DNA of 64,000 bases. It comes from Flectobacillus rivi. Its GTDB lineage: Bacteria > Bacteroidota > Bacteroidia > Cytophagales > Spirosomataceae. A program made the translations under genes and the position numbers. The first letter of the stretch is position 1, and every line of letters begins with the position of its first letter. Of the stretch, positions 35,603 to 45,219 are shown one piece after another. Under the pieces are notes generated by a model. It did no database searches and was not told where the DNA came from. It saw nothing but the letters and a program-made list of their open reading frames with translations. The stretch spans positions 244,405 to 308,404 of the forward strand of contig NZ_JASHIE010000010.1 of assembly GCF_030056655.1 (NCBI RefSeq). The letters run 5' to 3'.

Positions 35603-36598
35603 TTAATGACCACTTTTATGCTCATCTGTCGACATATTACCTGCATGGTTAGTATCTCCTGGACGACAAATTGGCCCAGTTGGGATACCGCCACCTCCTT
35701 TATTTTTGCGTAAGTCAATATATTGAAGAATACTAATAGAGAAAGTTGTAGATTTTCCTACGTTTCTACCTGCAACTACCTGTCCGATAGTCCCCATAAT
35801 TTGTAAGTCTTTCAATTGTGGAATGCGATATGCTGCCACCAAGCCAATACGAGTTAAGTCCATTTTAGCACACAAACCTGGCATATCATTTCTACGAATG
35901 TCAATATCACCATTTACGATATTTTGCTCATAAGTAGCTTCCAATTGCCAACGATATGAATAGTGACCAAACTTAGCTCCCAAGTTTACCACATCTGGCA
36001 TCATCATTTCATTCGTGAAATATGCTTGGTCAGAAAAATACATCTCACGGTCAACACGAACATTACTACGATGAATATAAGCGCCTTGAGCTGTAAGCGC
36101 CAGTTCGTGAGGAAGTGTGTAATACAAAATTCCACGAGCAAATACTGTCTTACTTTGCATACCTATCGACAATGGCAAGAAGTCAGCAACATAATTGTTT
36201 GTAGGAAGAGAACCACCCACAGAGCCAATTACTGACAAGTTCTTGATTTGCGCAAGTCTATATTTCAACGCTAGCGTAAGGTCTTGTACTCCACTCATGC
36301 CTTTCAAAGTACCTTTTGTTGCTTCTGTTTTTACATAAGGAAGCATAAATAGTACATTGAATCGATCTGAGATACCATAGTTACCCATGGCAGTAATCAT
36401 TTGGGTATTTACATTACCTAAGTTTTTATTTTCTCTGAAAAGTGAGCCTTCCCAGTATTTATTCCATGTGTCGTGCGTATAGCCAATTCCACCACAAAAA
36501 TTCTTTTTTGCCATGAAAATACCATCTGTCATATTTTGTGCAAAAAGCGATGAGCTAAATGCAAGAATGCTTGATACGAGTAATAGTCTAAATTTCAT
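35603..36598 (-). CDS. Outer-membrane transporter-like beta-barrel 1
   Basis: A 331-residue protein starting M-K-F-R-L-L-L-V-S-S with signal peptide to L-F-A-Q. Multiple amphipathic strands and phrases such as G-G-S-L-P-T-N-N-Y and L-A-L-K-Y-R-L place it with barrel proteins of the transporter/MetA-pathway type. The C-terminal tail is Gly- and His-rich (N-H-A-G-N-M-S-T-D-E-H-K-S-G-H), a possible metal-binding end. A longer frame to 36673 lacks a signal at its start and is not used. Confidence 0.7.
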   Translation of the reverse strand: MKFRLLLVSSILAFSSSLFAQNMTDGIFMAKKNFCGGIGYTHDTWNKYWEGSLFRENKNLGNVNTQMITAMGNYGISDRFNVLFMLPYVKTEATKGTLKGMSGVQDLTLALKYRLAQIKNLSVIGSVGGSLPTNNYVADFLPLSIGMQSKTVFARGILYYTLPHELALTAQGAYIHRSNVRVDREMYFSDQAYFTNEMMMPDVVNLGAKFGHYSYRWQLEATYEQNIVNGDIDIRRNDMPGLCAKMDLTRIGLVAAYRIPQLKDLQIMGTIGQVVAGRNVGKSTTFSISILQYIDLRKNKGGGGIPTGPICRPGDTNHAGNMSTDEHKSGH

Positions 36599-36649
36599 AC
36601 TGTTATATATAAATTGGAATTTTGCTATCAAAATAGTTAGTAATTGGGT

Positions 36650-36682
36650 CATAGGGTGCATCAAAAAGTGCACCCCGACCCG
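36650..36682 (-). terminator. Hairpin between the two barrel genes
   Basis: AGGGTGCA / TGCACCCC stem with A/T loop, outer GGGTC / GACCC. It resembles the GGGTGCGACTT palindrome family. It may attenuate rather than end transcription of the run. Confidence 0.4.
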
Positions 36683-36694
36683 TCTAAATAGAGT

Positions 36695-37795
36695 TTAGAA
36701 GCGATGAGAAAGGGTTGCCGAAATAAAGTAATCCGCAAAAGCGGCATCGCCATGCTTACCGTATTTCAAGTCAGCTACACTCTGGATTCTGTTGCGAGTA
36801 GTAGCTATAGGTACTGTGAGAGCAAAAGTGTTTTTCCCTTTTGAGTAAACAACACCAGGCTCTACTGATATGATATAGCCAGGACGGCGGAAGCCTTCGC
36901 TTTTGCCAAAAACATCATGAGCAGGAACGCCTTCAATACGGCCTCCAAAACTTACTGATAATCCAGCTTTTGATAAAAGCGCATAACTTGCACCTACACG
37001 TGCCGCAAATTGATCTGCAACAGAGTGATACACCACAATCTCATTGGCTGCAGCTTCTTTGGTTCCTGACGTTAAAGTATTGTTTACATTACGTGGGTTG
37101 AATAAATAAAACCCGTTGAAATAAAGAACAGTCTTAGGGAGTACTTGTTGATAACCTTGAATTTCTACGTTTGCGCCCCATCCGCCATCTCCAAGCTGAA
37201 TCGATTGGTCTACAGCTTTAGTAATCAGATATTCTTTTCCTTCTTTATCTAGTTTGTGAAACTGGTCTTGTACATTCGAATTGCCAGTCGGTGCTTTTAC
37301 ACCAAGACCTAAAGCAATATTGCCTTTTGCATGATCTAATGGATCTAATAACCAGTAAGTAGCTGTCAAACGCATATCACCAATACCTGTTGAGTGAGTA
37401 TCAAAGTATTGTGTATTGGCAGCAGTGTTACCATAGTGTTCGTATTTAGATGCACGAACATTGACAGCAAATGGAATATTTAGAGCAAAACTTAAGCGGC
37501 TGTTGTAAGCATAAGAGATACCTAAATCAAATCCTTGAGAATCGTTGATTACTTCAGTATTGTTTAAGGCTCTTTGAGTTTGCTCTTCTGTACCCACAAA
37601 GTGCCTGTGAGAGTGAAGGTTTCTAAACCCTAATGAAACCTGCCATTGGCCAGGTTGTAACATTGATGAAGAACTAGTTCCGTTACCAGTTGAGCAGCTC
37701 ATGTGGCGAACAGCAACGCATCCTTGTGAAAAATTTTTAAAATTTATTAGAAAAATACAAAAAAAAGTAATTGCGATAGAGGAGAATTTTTTCAT
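36695..37795 (-). CDS. Outer-membrane transporter-like beta-barrel 2
   Basis: A 366-residue protein, signal peptide to F-S-Q, then a short Cys-containing segment (G-C-V-A-V-R-H-M-S-C-S-T-G). Strands such as L-G-I-S-Y-A-Y-N-S-R-L-S-F-A-L-N-I-P and a C-terminal A-T-L-S-H-R-F fit an outer-membrane barrel. Upstream of barrel 1 with 96 bp between. Substrate unknown. Confidence 0.7.
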   Translation of the reverse strand: MKKFSSIAITFFCIFLINFKNFSQGCVAVRHMSCSTGNGTSSSSMLQPGQWQVSLGFRNLHSHRHFVGTEEQTQRALNNTEVINDSQGFDLGISYAYNSRLSFALNIPFAVNVRASKYEHYGNTAANTQYFDTHSTGIGDMRLTATYWLLDPLDHAKGNIALGLGVKAPTGNSNVQDQFHKLDKEGKEYLITKAVDQSIQLGDGGWGANVEIQGYQQVLPKTVLYFNGFYLFNPRNVNNTLTSGTKEAAANEIVVYHSVADQFAARVGASYALLSKAGLSVSFGGRIEGVPAHDVFGKSEGFRRPGYIISVEPGVVYSKGKNTFALTVPIATTRNRIQSVADLKYGKHGDAAFADYFISATLSHRF

Positions 37796-37903
37796 GTAAT
37801 GCTGAATTTAAGCGTTTTGTATGGACATAGAGAAACTGTTGGGTGAATTTTACCCAAAACAAACTATGCAATAGCAATTGCTACTGCCAACAAATCGTAC
37901 AAA

Positions 37904-38452
37904 TTAGCATTGCCGGGGTGGCGGTGATTGAGTATCTACAGAACGAGTTTCTGGTGTGAATAAATGAATGTGATTTTGACGTGGTTGTACCCAGTCAATG
38001 ACGAATACGATATGCTTCTTGTCAGAAGACATGTATTCCTTCAAGAAGTTTTTGAGTAATTGAGAAGATGACTTTTTAGAGAAGTCGCCAGCTTTGTCAG
38101 CCACGTGCTCGTTGATATGCGAAGCAAGGTTGAAAAAGCGATCACGAGCAGATTGGTCTATTTTACAAACCGTATAAAGGGTATCATTGACTAATTTCTG
38201 AGAAATCATCTGATAATGAATATCTCCTTGTCGGATGGTACCACTTACTTTTTTATCTGTGCTCCAATCTGTTTGATAAGGAAGTGACAATGGCATTTTG
38301 AGAAGCACATAATCTTCTTTACCCGAAACAGGCTGAACCGTATGCGCAAACGAACTTTCGGCTCTATTGGTCTCAAACCAATAGACTACCGAATACCCCA
38401 TCATGTTATACAGAAGGAGGCCAACCAGTAATATGGAAAGAATACGTTTCAA
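37904..38452 (-). CDS. Membrane-anchored protein of unknown function
   Basis: A 182-residue protein with one N-terminal hydrophobic segment (I-L-S-I-L-L-V-G-L-L-L-Y). The rest is polar, and the C-terminus ends S-P-P-P-R-Q-C. The family is not recognised. About 108 bp upstream of the barrel genes and on the same strand, so possibly first in that run. Confidence 0.6.
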   Translation of the reverse strand: MKRILSILLVGLLLYNMMGYSVVYWFETNRAESSFAHTVQPVSGKEDYVLLKMPLSLPYQTDWSTDKKVSGTIRQGDIHYQMISQKLVNDTLYTVCKIDQSARDRFFNLASHINEHVADKAGDFSKKSSSQLLKNFLKEYMSSDKKHIVFVIDWVQPRQNHIHLFTPETRSVDTQSPPPRQC

Positions 38453-38602
38453 CGGATAGATATTTGCACAATGATTCTAGAACAAATTTACAGAAAAATA
38501 TACCAAAAAAATCAGGGTAAAATTCGATTCTTAGGAATGTACAAGTTTTATTGAGAGCCTGAAGGAGGTAAAAACTGTTTTGTCTGATTATTTTGATCAT
38601 AT

Positions 38603-38637
38603 AAAAGCCCCAATCAATTGTTATGATTAGGGCTTTT
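38603..38637 (-). terminator. Terminator after haloperoxidase homologue 2
   Basis: AAAAGCCC(C)AATCA / TGATT(A)GGGCTTTT stem, just past the 3' end of the minus-strand gene at 38659. Confidence 0.75.
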
Positions 38638-38658
38638 GAAAGAAAAATACATGCTAGA

Positions 38659-40065
38659 TTATTTCAGGAAAGCTAAACTATTAACATTTCTGCCTACTTT
38701 TTTTCCTTCTTTTAACCCAACTTCATTATCTTGACGAGTATGAATTCCTCCATAAAAGCGTGACATAGCTGATTCGTCGGCAAATTCATAAAAGTTATTA
38801 AAGCTTCTTGCTTTGAATGGTGTACCTGTAGCAGCATCATTTCCTCGGCCTACGTGCGAATTGTCTACGAACTTAAAATTATTTCCATACACATACGTCA
38901 ATACTTCGGCAGCAGCACCCGACTGTGTCGCATGGCCTGAAGAATAACCTGGAAAAGGTGGAGCTGGCCAAAATGGCTTCCATGAAGGATCTATGGCTCT
39001 TCTTACCATGGTGTAAGGGCGTTCGTTATTGAACAAAAATTTGCATTTCCAACAAAGAATAAAAGCATCGGCAACGGCGATTCCTGTGCGAGCAAATCCC
39101 TCAACAGCTTTTCCTAAGGTACTTTTTGAAGTTTTGGCTGCGATATTGGCTAAGTTGTATGAATGTCCTGGTGGCGTAAAAGTCTCAACAGGGTTATCTG
39201 CCCACCAAACGGCAATTTCTTTTTCCTCAGAAGTTAAAGTTCTATTTTTGGTATAAACCTCAAGATATTGAGCAAAGTACTGTGATGTAATACTCGTTGA
39301 AAAAGCAATTGGTGCTGGAGGAACAAGTGTGGTATTTACAGGAACAAAAGTACGATTGTTGCCCCAAGTCGGTTGCATAGGAATTTTCTGTCCATTCTCG
39401 GTAGCCTGCCAAGCCCCAGGAAAAATAGGCACTATGTAGCTTGAAGGGAAATTACGCTTATAACCTTCATGTCCACCGTCGGTTTTTGACCATTCGAAAA
39501 TGGCATTAGCAATATTTTTTCCAAAAGTAACGGAGCGTTCTATTTCGTCTGTGTTTGAGCTACCTTTAAAAGAGGCAGTCATTGCTGTTTCTAGCGAATC
39601 TATTTTTTTCTGATTATTGGAAGCTTGTGCTAAAGAGCTTTCGGCATAGAGCGCTTTTAAAATAGTAGCTTGCCCTGCATTGAGTGCCAATGCCCAGTTA
39701 TAGCTTTTTCCAGATTCGATGGTAGGAAGTTTACTTAAATTAGAAAGCTGACCCGCTAAGGAGTTATGGTCCAACAATCCTGGAACGATAGATTCGTACA
39801 TCGTAAGTCCACCTAGTCCATAAGCTCGTGCAGCCACAGGGGGAGTGTAACCACTTGTACTTTTGGTTAAATTGAGCTGAAGCTCTGCCCAATTAGAGGC
39901 TATTTCATACGTAAAGGCATCGGCTGGGTTGGCCGTATTTGAAGGATTGACATCTGAGTTTTTAGAACATCCAGCAAGAAAGACTGAAAAGAGGCTAAGT
40001 ACAAATAGCTGTTTGAGTACAGACAATCTGTAGTTGAGTAATTTTTTTTTCATTATATTTTTCAA
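38659..40065 (-). CDS. Vanadium-haloperoxidase/PAP2-fold lipoprotein 2
   Basis: A 468-residue protein with a lipobox (V-F-L-A-G-C near residue 33). The PAP2 triad is N-N-E-R-P-Y, then Y-S-S-G-H-A-T, then S-R-F-Y-G-G-I-H-T-R-Q-D. It shares the fold and general layout of the protein at 33951 but is not closely alike, so the two are old paralogues or separate acquisitions. An internal ATG at 40053 is an equally good start. Confidence 0.85.
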   Translation of the reverse strand: MKNIMKKKLLNYRLSVLKQLFVLSLFSVFLAGCSKNSDVNPSNTANPADAFTYEIASNWAELQLNLTKSTSGYTPPVAARAYGLGGLTMYESIVPGLLDHNSLAGQLSNLSKLPTIESGKSYNWALALNAGQATILKALYAESSLAQASNNQKKIDSLETAMTASFKGSSNTDEIERSVTFGKNIANAIFEWSKTDGGHEGYKRNFPSSYIVPIFPGAWQATENGQKIPMQPTWGNNRTFVPVNTTLVPPAPIAFSTSITSQYFAQYLEVYTKNRTLTSEEKEIAVWWADNPVETFTPPGHSYNLANIAAKTSKSTLGKAVEGFARTGIAVADAFILCWKCKFLFNNERPYTMVRRAIDPSWKPFWPAPPFPGYSSGHATQSGAAAEVLTYVYGNNFKFVDNSHVGRGNDAATGTPFKARSFNNFYEFADESAMSRFYGGIHTRQDNEVGLKEGKKVGRNVNSLAFLK

Positions 40066-40127
40066 TAAGCTACTACTAAAAGCAGTGTGATTTGGATTCG
40101 GCGGTTGATTGCGTAAGTATTATTGTG

Positions 40128-40135
40128 CAAAAATA
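40128..40135 (-). promoter_or_regulatory. -7 element upstream of haloperoxidase 2
   Basis: Minus strand TATTTTTG, exact TAnnTTTG, 62 bp before the gene. Confidence 0.4.
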
Positions 40136-40362
40136 ATGCCTAAGAACGCGTTGTTTTGATGATATAAATCAAAACGATGGTTTGGTAAATGTAACTTTCT
40201 AAGAAGATACACAAACGAAAAAATATACCGTTTTATGGAATAACTAAGGATTTCGACAAAATCTATGAGACATTCATTAATTTAGTATTGTTTTTAGTAA
40301 AGAAGACATCGTGCTTGTAAAAGCGAATCCTTAAGTTGTAAGTATTTTTAGAAATTTTTGAA

Positions 40363-42432
40363 ATGAGACTTGACCAAGAAACCATAGAGCGAATTAAACA
40401 GGCTGCGCAGGTTGCAGATGTGATAGGCGACTATGTGTCGTTGAAGAAGAAAGGGGCGAATTTATGGGCTTGTTGTCCTTTTCATGGCGAAAAATCACCT
40501 TCTTTTTCCGTATCGCCAGCCAAAGGTATTTATAAGTGTTTTGGCTGTGGAAAAGCAGGAGACTCGGTGCGCTTTATAATGGACATCGAAGGTTTAGGAT
40601 ATGGAGAAGCGCTTCGTCACCTTGCCAAAAAATATAATATAACTATTCAAGAATCTCCGTTGACGGATGAACAACTACAAGCACAAAATGCTCGTGAGAG
40701 TTTGTACATCGCCTTGAATTATGCCAAAAATTATTATCAAAATAACTTATTTCAACACGAAGAAGGGCAGTCGATAGGCTATCCTTATTTCAAAGAAAGA
40801 GGCTTTTCTGATAAAACTATTAAAGCTTTTGAGTTGGGGTATAGTCTTGATATTTGGGATGCTTTTACCAAAGATGCACTCAAAAATGGCTATAGTATTG
40901 ATGTACTTGAAAAAGCGGGGTTGACAATTCGGAAGCCAGAAGAAAACAAAATGTTTGACCGATTTCGAAATCGTGTCATTTTCCCTATTCATAATGTATC
41001 GGGTAAAACGATTGCTTTCGGTGCGAGAATCCTTCGAGCTGATAAAAATCAACCTAAATATCTCAATTCTCCAGAAACCGAAGTTTATCACAAATCCAAT
41101 ATTCTTTACGGAATCTATCAAGCCAAAAATGCTATCCGTTCAAAGGATGTTTGTTATCTGGTAGAGGGATATACTGATGTGATTTCGTTGTACCAAGCAG
41201 GTATCGAAAACGTAGTGGCTTCCTCAGGGACATCTTTGACGCTCGAGCAAATACGTTTGATTGCAAGATTTACGCAAAATATTACTGTTCTTTACGATGG
41301 TGACCCTGCGGGTATCAAAGCCTCACTGAGAGGAATGGACATGATTTTGGAGGAAGGCTTGAATGTAAAATTGGTAGTTTTTCCACAAGGAGAAGACCCA
41401 GATAGTTATGTTCAAAAAATTGGTTCTGATGCATTTGTGCAATATATCTCAGACCATTCGTCCGATTTTATTACTTTTAAAGCTGAATTATTCCTGAAAG
41501 AAGCAGGTAACGATCCATTCAAGCGTGCCGAGTTGATTAAGGATATGGTTGGAAGTATTTCCAGAATTCCAGACTCTATTAAGCGTTCGGTGTTTTTTCA
41601 AAAAACTGCGAGCTTGATGCAAATCGATGAAGGGTTATTGATTACAGAAAGCAATAAGCTAGCACTTGAAAAGGTCAAACAAAAAGAGAAAGACGCTCAA
41701 AGGGATAATAACCGCCAACGACTTCAAAGTGACTTGCCTTCGGGAATAACCTTATCGACTTCAACCAATAACTTGCCTTCTTTTGATGAAGGTATGATGA
41801 GCTTTTCGGAAGAGGATAATTTTGGTTATGAAGAGTTTGGAGGAGCACCAGCCACCGTGCTACCAACGCCTGAGCCTAGCCCTTTACCTCAGATAGCGAA
41901 TTACGCTACTACTTTACATGAACAAGAGTGTATTCGTTTATTGATCAATCATGGTACACGAGAGGTAGATCCAGCGGTAGCACCAGGAATTACCCTTATG
42001 CAATATGTCTTAGGGGAAATAGATGGTTTACAATTTAATACACCTATTTATCAGGAAATGCTGATGCTTTGTCGCCAGAAATTCCTCGAAGGTACGGTGG
42101 CAGATACTCAATACTTTTTATCCCATCCGATTGCAGAAATACAATCCGAATCAATTAACCTAGTAGCAGAAAAACACTCGGTTTCAGAAGCATGGTTGAG
42201 TAAGCATGAAATATTTGTACCAACTGAATTAGATAAACTGGCTGATATGGCCTATACGAATATCTTACGTTTGAAAAAATCATTTAATGACGATCATCTA
42301 AGTTCATTAATGAAGCAACTTGCACAAACCAAAGATCCTCAAGAACAAAATACTTTGTTGATGCAATTTATGCAGGCCAAAGAAGTAGAGAAGCAAATTG
42401 CTAAAGAATTAGGAACTGTAGTAGTTCGATAA
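40363..42432 (+). CDS. dnaG: DNA primase
   Basis: A 689-residue replication primase. The CHC2 zinc finger has C38, H41, C59 and C62. The Toprim domain carries V-E-G-Y-T-D and Y-D-G-D-P-A-G. The C-terminal third (about 430-689) is more variable and includes a Pro/Ser-rich linker, then the helical helicase-interaction region. Full length, on its own promoter. The neighbouring rpsU and rpoD of the Escherichia coli operon are absent. Confidence 0.97.
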   Translation: MRLDQETIERIKQAAQVADVIGDYVSLKKKGANLWACCPFHGEKSPSFSVSPAKGIYKCFGCGKAGDSVRFIMDIEGLGYGEALRHLAKKYNITIQESPLTDEQLQAQNARESLYIALNYAKNYYQNNLFQHEEGQSIGYPYFKERGFSDKTIKAFELGYSLDIWDAFTKDALKNGYSIDVLEKAGLTIRKPEENKMFDRFRNRVIFPIHNVSGKTIAFGARILRADKNQPKYLNSPETEVYHKSNILYGIYQAKNAIRSKDVCYLVEGYTDVISLYQAGIENVVASSGTSLTLEQIRLIARFTQNITVLYDGDPAGIKASLRGMDMILEEGLNVKLVVFPQGEDPDSYVQKIGSDAFVQYISDHSSDFITFKAELFLKEAGNDPFKRAELIKDMVGSISRIPDSIKRSVFFQKTASLMQIDEGLLITESNKLALEKVKQKEKDAQRDNNRQRLQSDLPSGITLSTSTNNLPSFDEGMMSFSEEDNFGYEEFGGAPATVLPTPEPSPLPQIANYATTLHEQECIRLLINHGTREVDPAVAPGITLMQYVLGEIDGLQFNTPIYQEMLMLCRQKFLEGTVADTQYFLSHPIAEIQSESINLVAEKHSVSEAWLSKHEIFVPTELDKLADMAYTNILRLKKSFNDDHLSSLMKQLAQTKDPQEQNTLLMQFMQAKEVEKQIAKELGTVVVR

Positions 42433-42502
42433 AAACATATTTTACATAACAGATCCTGTTAACAAATAATCGTTACCAACAATTTTAAACCGCTATTGGT
42501 CT

Positions 42503-43003
42503 ATGAAAAAAACACTTTTTTTGGTGCGTCATGCACAAGCATCGAGCTCGGTAAGTCCAGATATATTTCGTCCACTCACACCCAGTGGAATGATTGATGC
42601 CGCACGCATGAGCAGACATTTGGCTGATAAGTTGACAGGAATTGAATTAATTCTTACATCCAATTCAGAACGTACACGGATGACAACACAAGTTTTTTGT
42701 GAACAACTGAAGTTGGATGAAGGCATGATTCAAGAAGAGGCTTCTTTGTATGAAAGCACCCCCAAATATTATCTCGATGCCATTAATGCTATACCAGAGA
42801 ACATTACAGTGGCAATGTTGGTAGGACATAATCCAAGTATCAGTTATTTTGCTGAATATCTAACACATGAAGATATCGGTTCAATGCCAACTTGTGCAGT
42901 CGTAGGAATGACTTTCGAGAATTTAACATGGGCAGAGGTATCCAAGAGAACAGGACACATGTTTATATATGATTCACCTGATTCGATTATTAGTATAACC
43001 TAA
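42503..43003 (+). CDS. SixA-type histidine phosphatase
   Basis: A 166-residue cytosolic protein. The phosphoglycerate-mutase-like motif L-V-R-H-A-Q has catalytic H10, with S-E-R-T-R-M-T and G-H-N-P completing the pocket. Length and pattern match SixA, which dephosphorylates histidine phosphotransfer domains or PTS proteins. Actual substrate not shown. Confidence 0.85.
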   Translation: MKKTLFLVRHAQASSSVSPDIFRPLTPSGMIDAARMSRHLADKLTGIELILTSNSERTRMTTQVFCEQLKLDEGMIQEEASLYESTPKYYLDAINAIPENITVAMLVGHNPSISYFAEYLTHEDIGSMPTCAVVGMTFENLTWAEVSKRTGHMFIYDSPDSIISIT

Positions 43004-43007
43004 AATT

Positions 43008-43040
43008 TTGATATAAAAGAAGAGGTTTTCTTTATATCAA
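43008..43040 (+). terminator. Weak stem-loop after SixA-like gene
   Basis: TTGATATAAA / TTTATATCAA, AT-only stem, few Ts after it. A weak terminator at best. Confidence 0.4.
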
Positions 43041-43066
43041 ATCAATTTATAAAACCGAGTGATACG

Positions 43067-43255
43067 ATGAATAAGAATCAAAAAATCCTTCGTTGGGTAT
43101 TTGTTATTTTTACAACTATTGTCGTAATTCTGGCTATTGATATGGCTCGAAATACCACAGCACCGTGGAATAAGAAGAAACAACTTGTAAGGGCTTGGGG
43201 AGGAGATTCGACTAGTACCAGTACACAAACAGATACGGTTGCAAACACCAAGTAA
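43067..43255 (+). CDS. Small single-pass membrane protein
   Basis: A 62-residue protein: a basic start (M-N-K-N-Q-K-I-L-R-W), one helix (V-F-V-I-F-T-T-I-V-V-I-L-A-I), then a polar Ser/Thr-rich tail. A clear terminator follows, supporting a real gene. Function unknown. Confidence 0.65.
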   Translation: MNKNQKILRWVFVIFTTIVVILAIDMARNTTAPWNKKKQLVRAWGGDSTSTSTQTDTVANTK

Positions 43256-43260
43256 GAGTC

Positions 43261-43303
43261 AATAAAAAAGGCTAAATCTCATAAGATTTAGCCTTTTTTA
43301 TTT
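43261..43303. terminator. Bidirectional terminator
   Basis: AATAAAAAAGGCTAAATCT / (A)GATTTAGCCTTTTTTATT stem between convergent small gene and tig. Confidence 0.85.
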
Positions 43304-43317
43304 TTCAAAAGTCTTAA

Positions 43318-44652
43318 TTATGCACCAGCGATAGTTTTGAATTCTTCAACATCGATAGCTTTTTTCTCAACTTTTACTTTTTCAACAATTACAGCAGCAA
43401 TTTTATCTGCATATACTTGGTTGAACATATTCATAAAGTTGTCTTTCTTCGATTTGTCAGTCAAGTAACCGTTAGCGATACGCTCGATCATTTCTTCCAT
43501 TTGAGCATCGCCAGGACCGTACATACCGAATTGACCACGAACCATATCTTTAGTTTTTTCGATTACCTCAGGGTAATCTACTTTTACTTCAAATTTGTCA
43601 GCGATTTCGTTTTTGATAAAGTTCCAACGAACGTCACGTTTTACAGCTTCGAAATCTGCTTCGATTTGTTCCATTGTAAATTTACCTTCGTTTACTTTCA
43701 CCAACCACTCTTTCAAGAATTCTTCTGGAAGTTCGATAGAGATGTTTTCAAGAAGTGCTTTTTCAGCATCGATTCTCAACAAATACTCAGATTCACGAAC
43801 GTAGTTAGATTCGATGATAGAAAGAATTTCTTTTCTGAATTCTTCTTCTGAAGATACTTTACCAGCACCTAATACTTTGTCGAACAACTCTTGGTTCAAT
43901 TCAGCAACTCCTTGACGAGTGATATCTTCGATAGCGAAAGATACTTCACCAGCTAAAGCAGCTACATCATCACCTTTTTTATTAGTTGCTAAACCTTTTG
44001 ATTTTTCGTCAACAAACACGTTGTCGATATCGAAAGTCAAAGTAGCACCTTTAGCTGCACCTACGAAAGTAACTTTAGCTTCGTCTTTGATTGATTTTGT
44101 TGGAATTGCAGATTTTTCAGACCATTCACCTTGAGTAAAAGTTCCGAAAATCATATCGCCATCTTCAACTGATTCAGCGTGGATTTGCTCAGCAAATTGC
44201 TTTTTCAAGTTGTCGATAGTTTCTTCAACTTCTTTCTCAGTTGCTTGAATTTCGTAAGAAGTAACAGCAGGAATTGCGTCGAAATCTACAGTGAAATCAC
44301 CAGCTAAACCTAACTCATAAGAGAATGTAAATTCTTTTTGAGTATTCCAGTCGATAGACTCTTGGTCTTCAACTACTGGCATTGGGTCGCCAACGATGTT
44401 CAATTTGTTTTCTTTGATATATTCTTGAACAGAACTACCCAACAAGTTGTTGATTTCTTCTAATAAAACAGATTTTCCGAACATTTTTTGTACAACAGTC
44501 ATTGGTACAGTTCCAGGACGGAAACCTTTGATGTTAGCACGTTTACGGTAATCTTTAAGTGTTTTCTCAACTTGTGATTTGTAATCCTCCTCAACCAATG
44601 CTACGATAAGCTTGGCGTTTACGTTGCTACTTTTTTCGAGCGTAATGTTCAT
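43318..44652 (-). CDS. tig: Trigger factor
   Basis: A 444-residue ribosome-associated chaperone. The N-terminal ribosome-binding signature G-F-R-P-G-T-V-P lies near residue 46, with the PPIase-like middle (about 150-240) and helical C-terminal domain following. The frame extends to 44676, but the family start is M-N-I-T-L-E-K-S at 44652. Length is usual for Bacteroidota. Confidence 0.95.
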   Translation of the reverse strand: MNITLEKSSNVNAKLIVALVEEDYKSQVEKTLKDYRKRANIKGFRPGTVPMTVVQKMFGKSVLLEEINNLLGSSVQEYIKENKLNIVGDPMPVVEDQESIDWNTQKEFTFSYELGLAGDFTVDFDAIPAVTSYEIQATEKEVEETIDNLKKQFAEQIHAESVEDGDMIFGTFTQGEWSEKSAIPTKSIKDEAKVTFVGAAKGATLTFDIDNVFVDEKSKGLATNKKGDDVAALAGEVSFAIEDITRQGVAELNQELFDKVLGAGKVSSEEEFRKEILSIIESNYVRESEYLLRIDAEKALLENISIELPEEFLKEWLVKVNEGKFTMEQIEADFEAVKRDVRWNFIKNEIADKFEVKVDYPEVIEKTKDMVRGQFGMYGPGDAQMEEMIERIANGYLTDKSKKDNFMNMFNQVYADKIAAVIVEKVKVEKKAIDVEEFKTIAGA

Positions 44653-44878
44653 TTTCTTGAGATTTCTGATTTGCAATTAAGGATTGCGGCTTGATACTTG
44701 AAGGTGGATAATTTTTGAAAATCAAAAATTTACGTTTAAGTAATGCGAGAATGAGTCATCTCTGAAATGGAGGATATAGAAATGGATAGGCGCTGTATCT
44801 GTAGGCTGTCCTAAACTTTTCTACATTTTCGTTTACTTAAATGTGTAAATCTGATTCCGCAACCCGTGTATCCACAAT

Positions 44879-44918
44879 CAAAAAAGCCCTCAAAACCTTG
44901 TCGGTTGAGAGGGCTTTG
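44879..44918 (-). terminator. Terminator after tRNA-Leu
   Basis: On the minus strand, AAAGCCCTC / GAGGGCTTT stem followed by a T run, just past the tRNA 3' end. Confidence 0.85.
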
Positions 44919-44924
44919 AGATAG

Positions 44925-45006
44925 TACGGGCGGAGGGACTCGAACCCCCATGCCTCGCGGCGCCAGATCCTAAGTCTGGTATGTCTACCAATTCCACCAC
45001 GCCCGC
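44925..45006 (-). tRNA. tRNA-Leu (UAG anticodon)
   Basis: The minus strand folds into an 82-nt class II tRNA. The acceptor stem is GCGGGCG / CGCCCGT with a G-U end pair and discriminator A; the D arm is GGTGGAATTGGTAGACA. The anticodon stem CCAGA / TCTGG holds the loop CTTAGGA (anticodon TAG, reading CTA). A long variable arm and GGTTCGAGTCC in the T arm follow. CCA is not encoded. Confidence 0.95.
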
Positions 45007-45219
45007 TTGCGTTTTGGAGTTGCAAAATTAGTGAAGAGATTCGTCATTCCAAACTTTTTACGAAAAAAAATGAAAATATTTTTTCTGTTTTTTGCTATTT
45101 ATATCGCAACTAATTGTCTTTCAGTTGATTGTTTTGATATATTTTTTTAAAAATAAATTAAAAATTTACTGCTGATTCATTCATAAGGTTTCAATGTTCA
45201 ATCTCCGCTACTTTGTCAA

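Noticed and set aside
44837..45025. A 62-codon frame on the minus strand
   Set aside because: It is a translation of the tRNA-Leu gene and its terminator.
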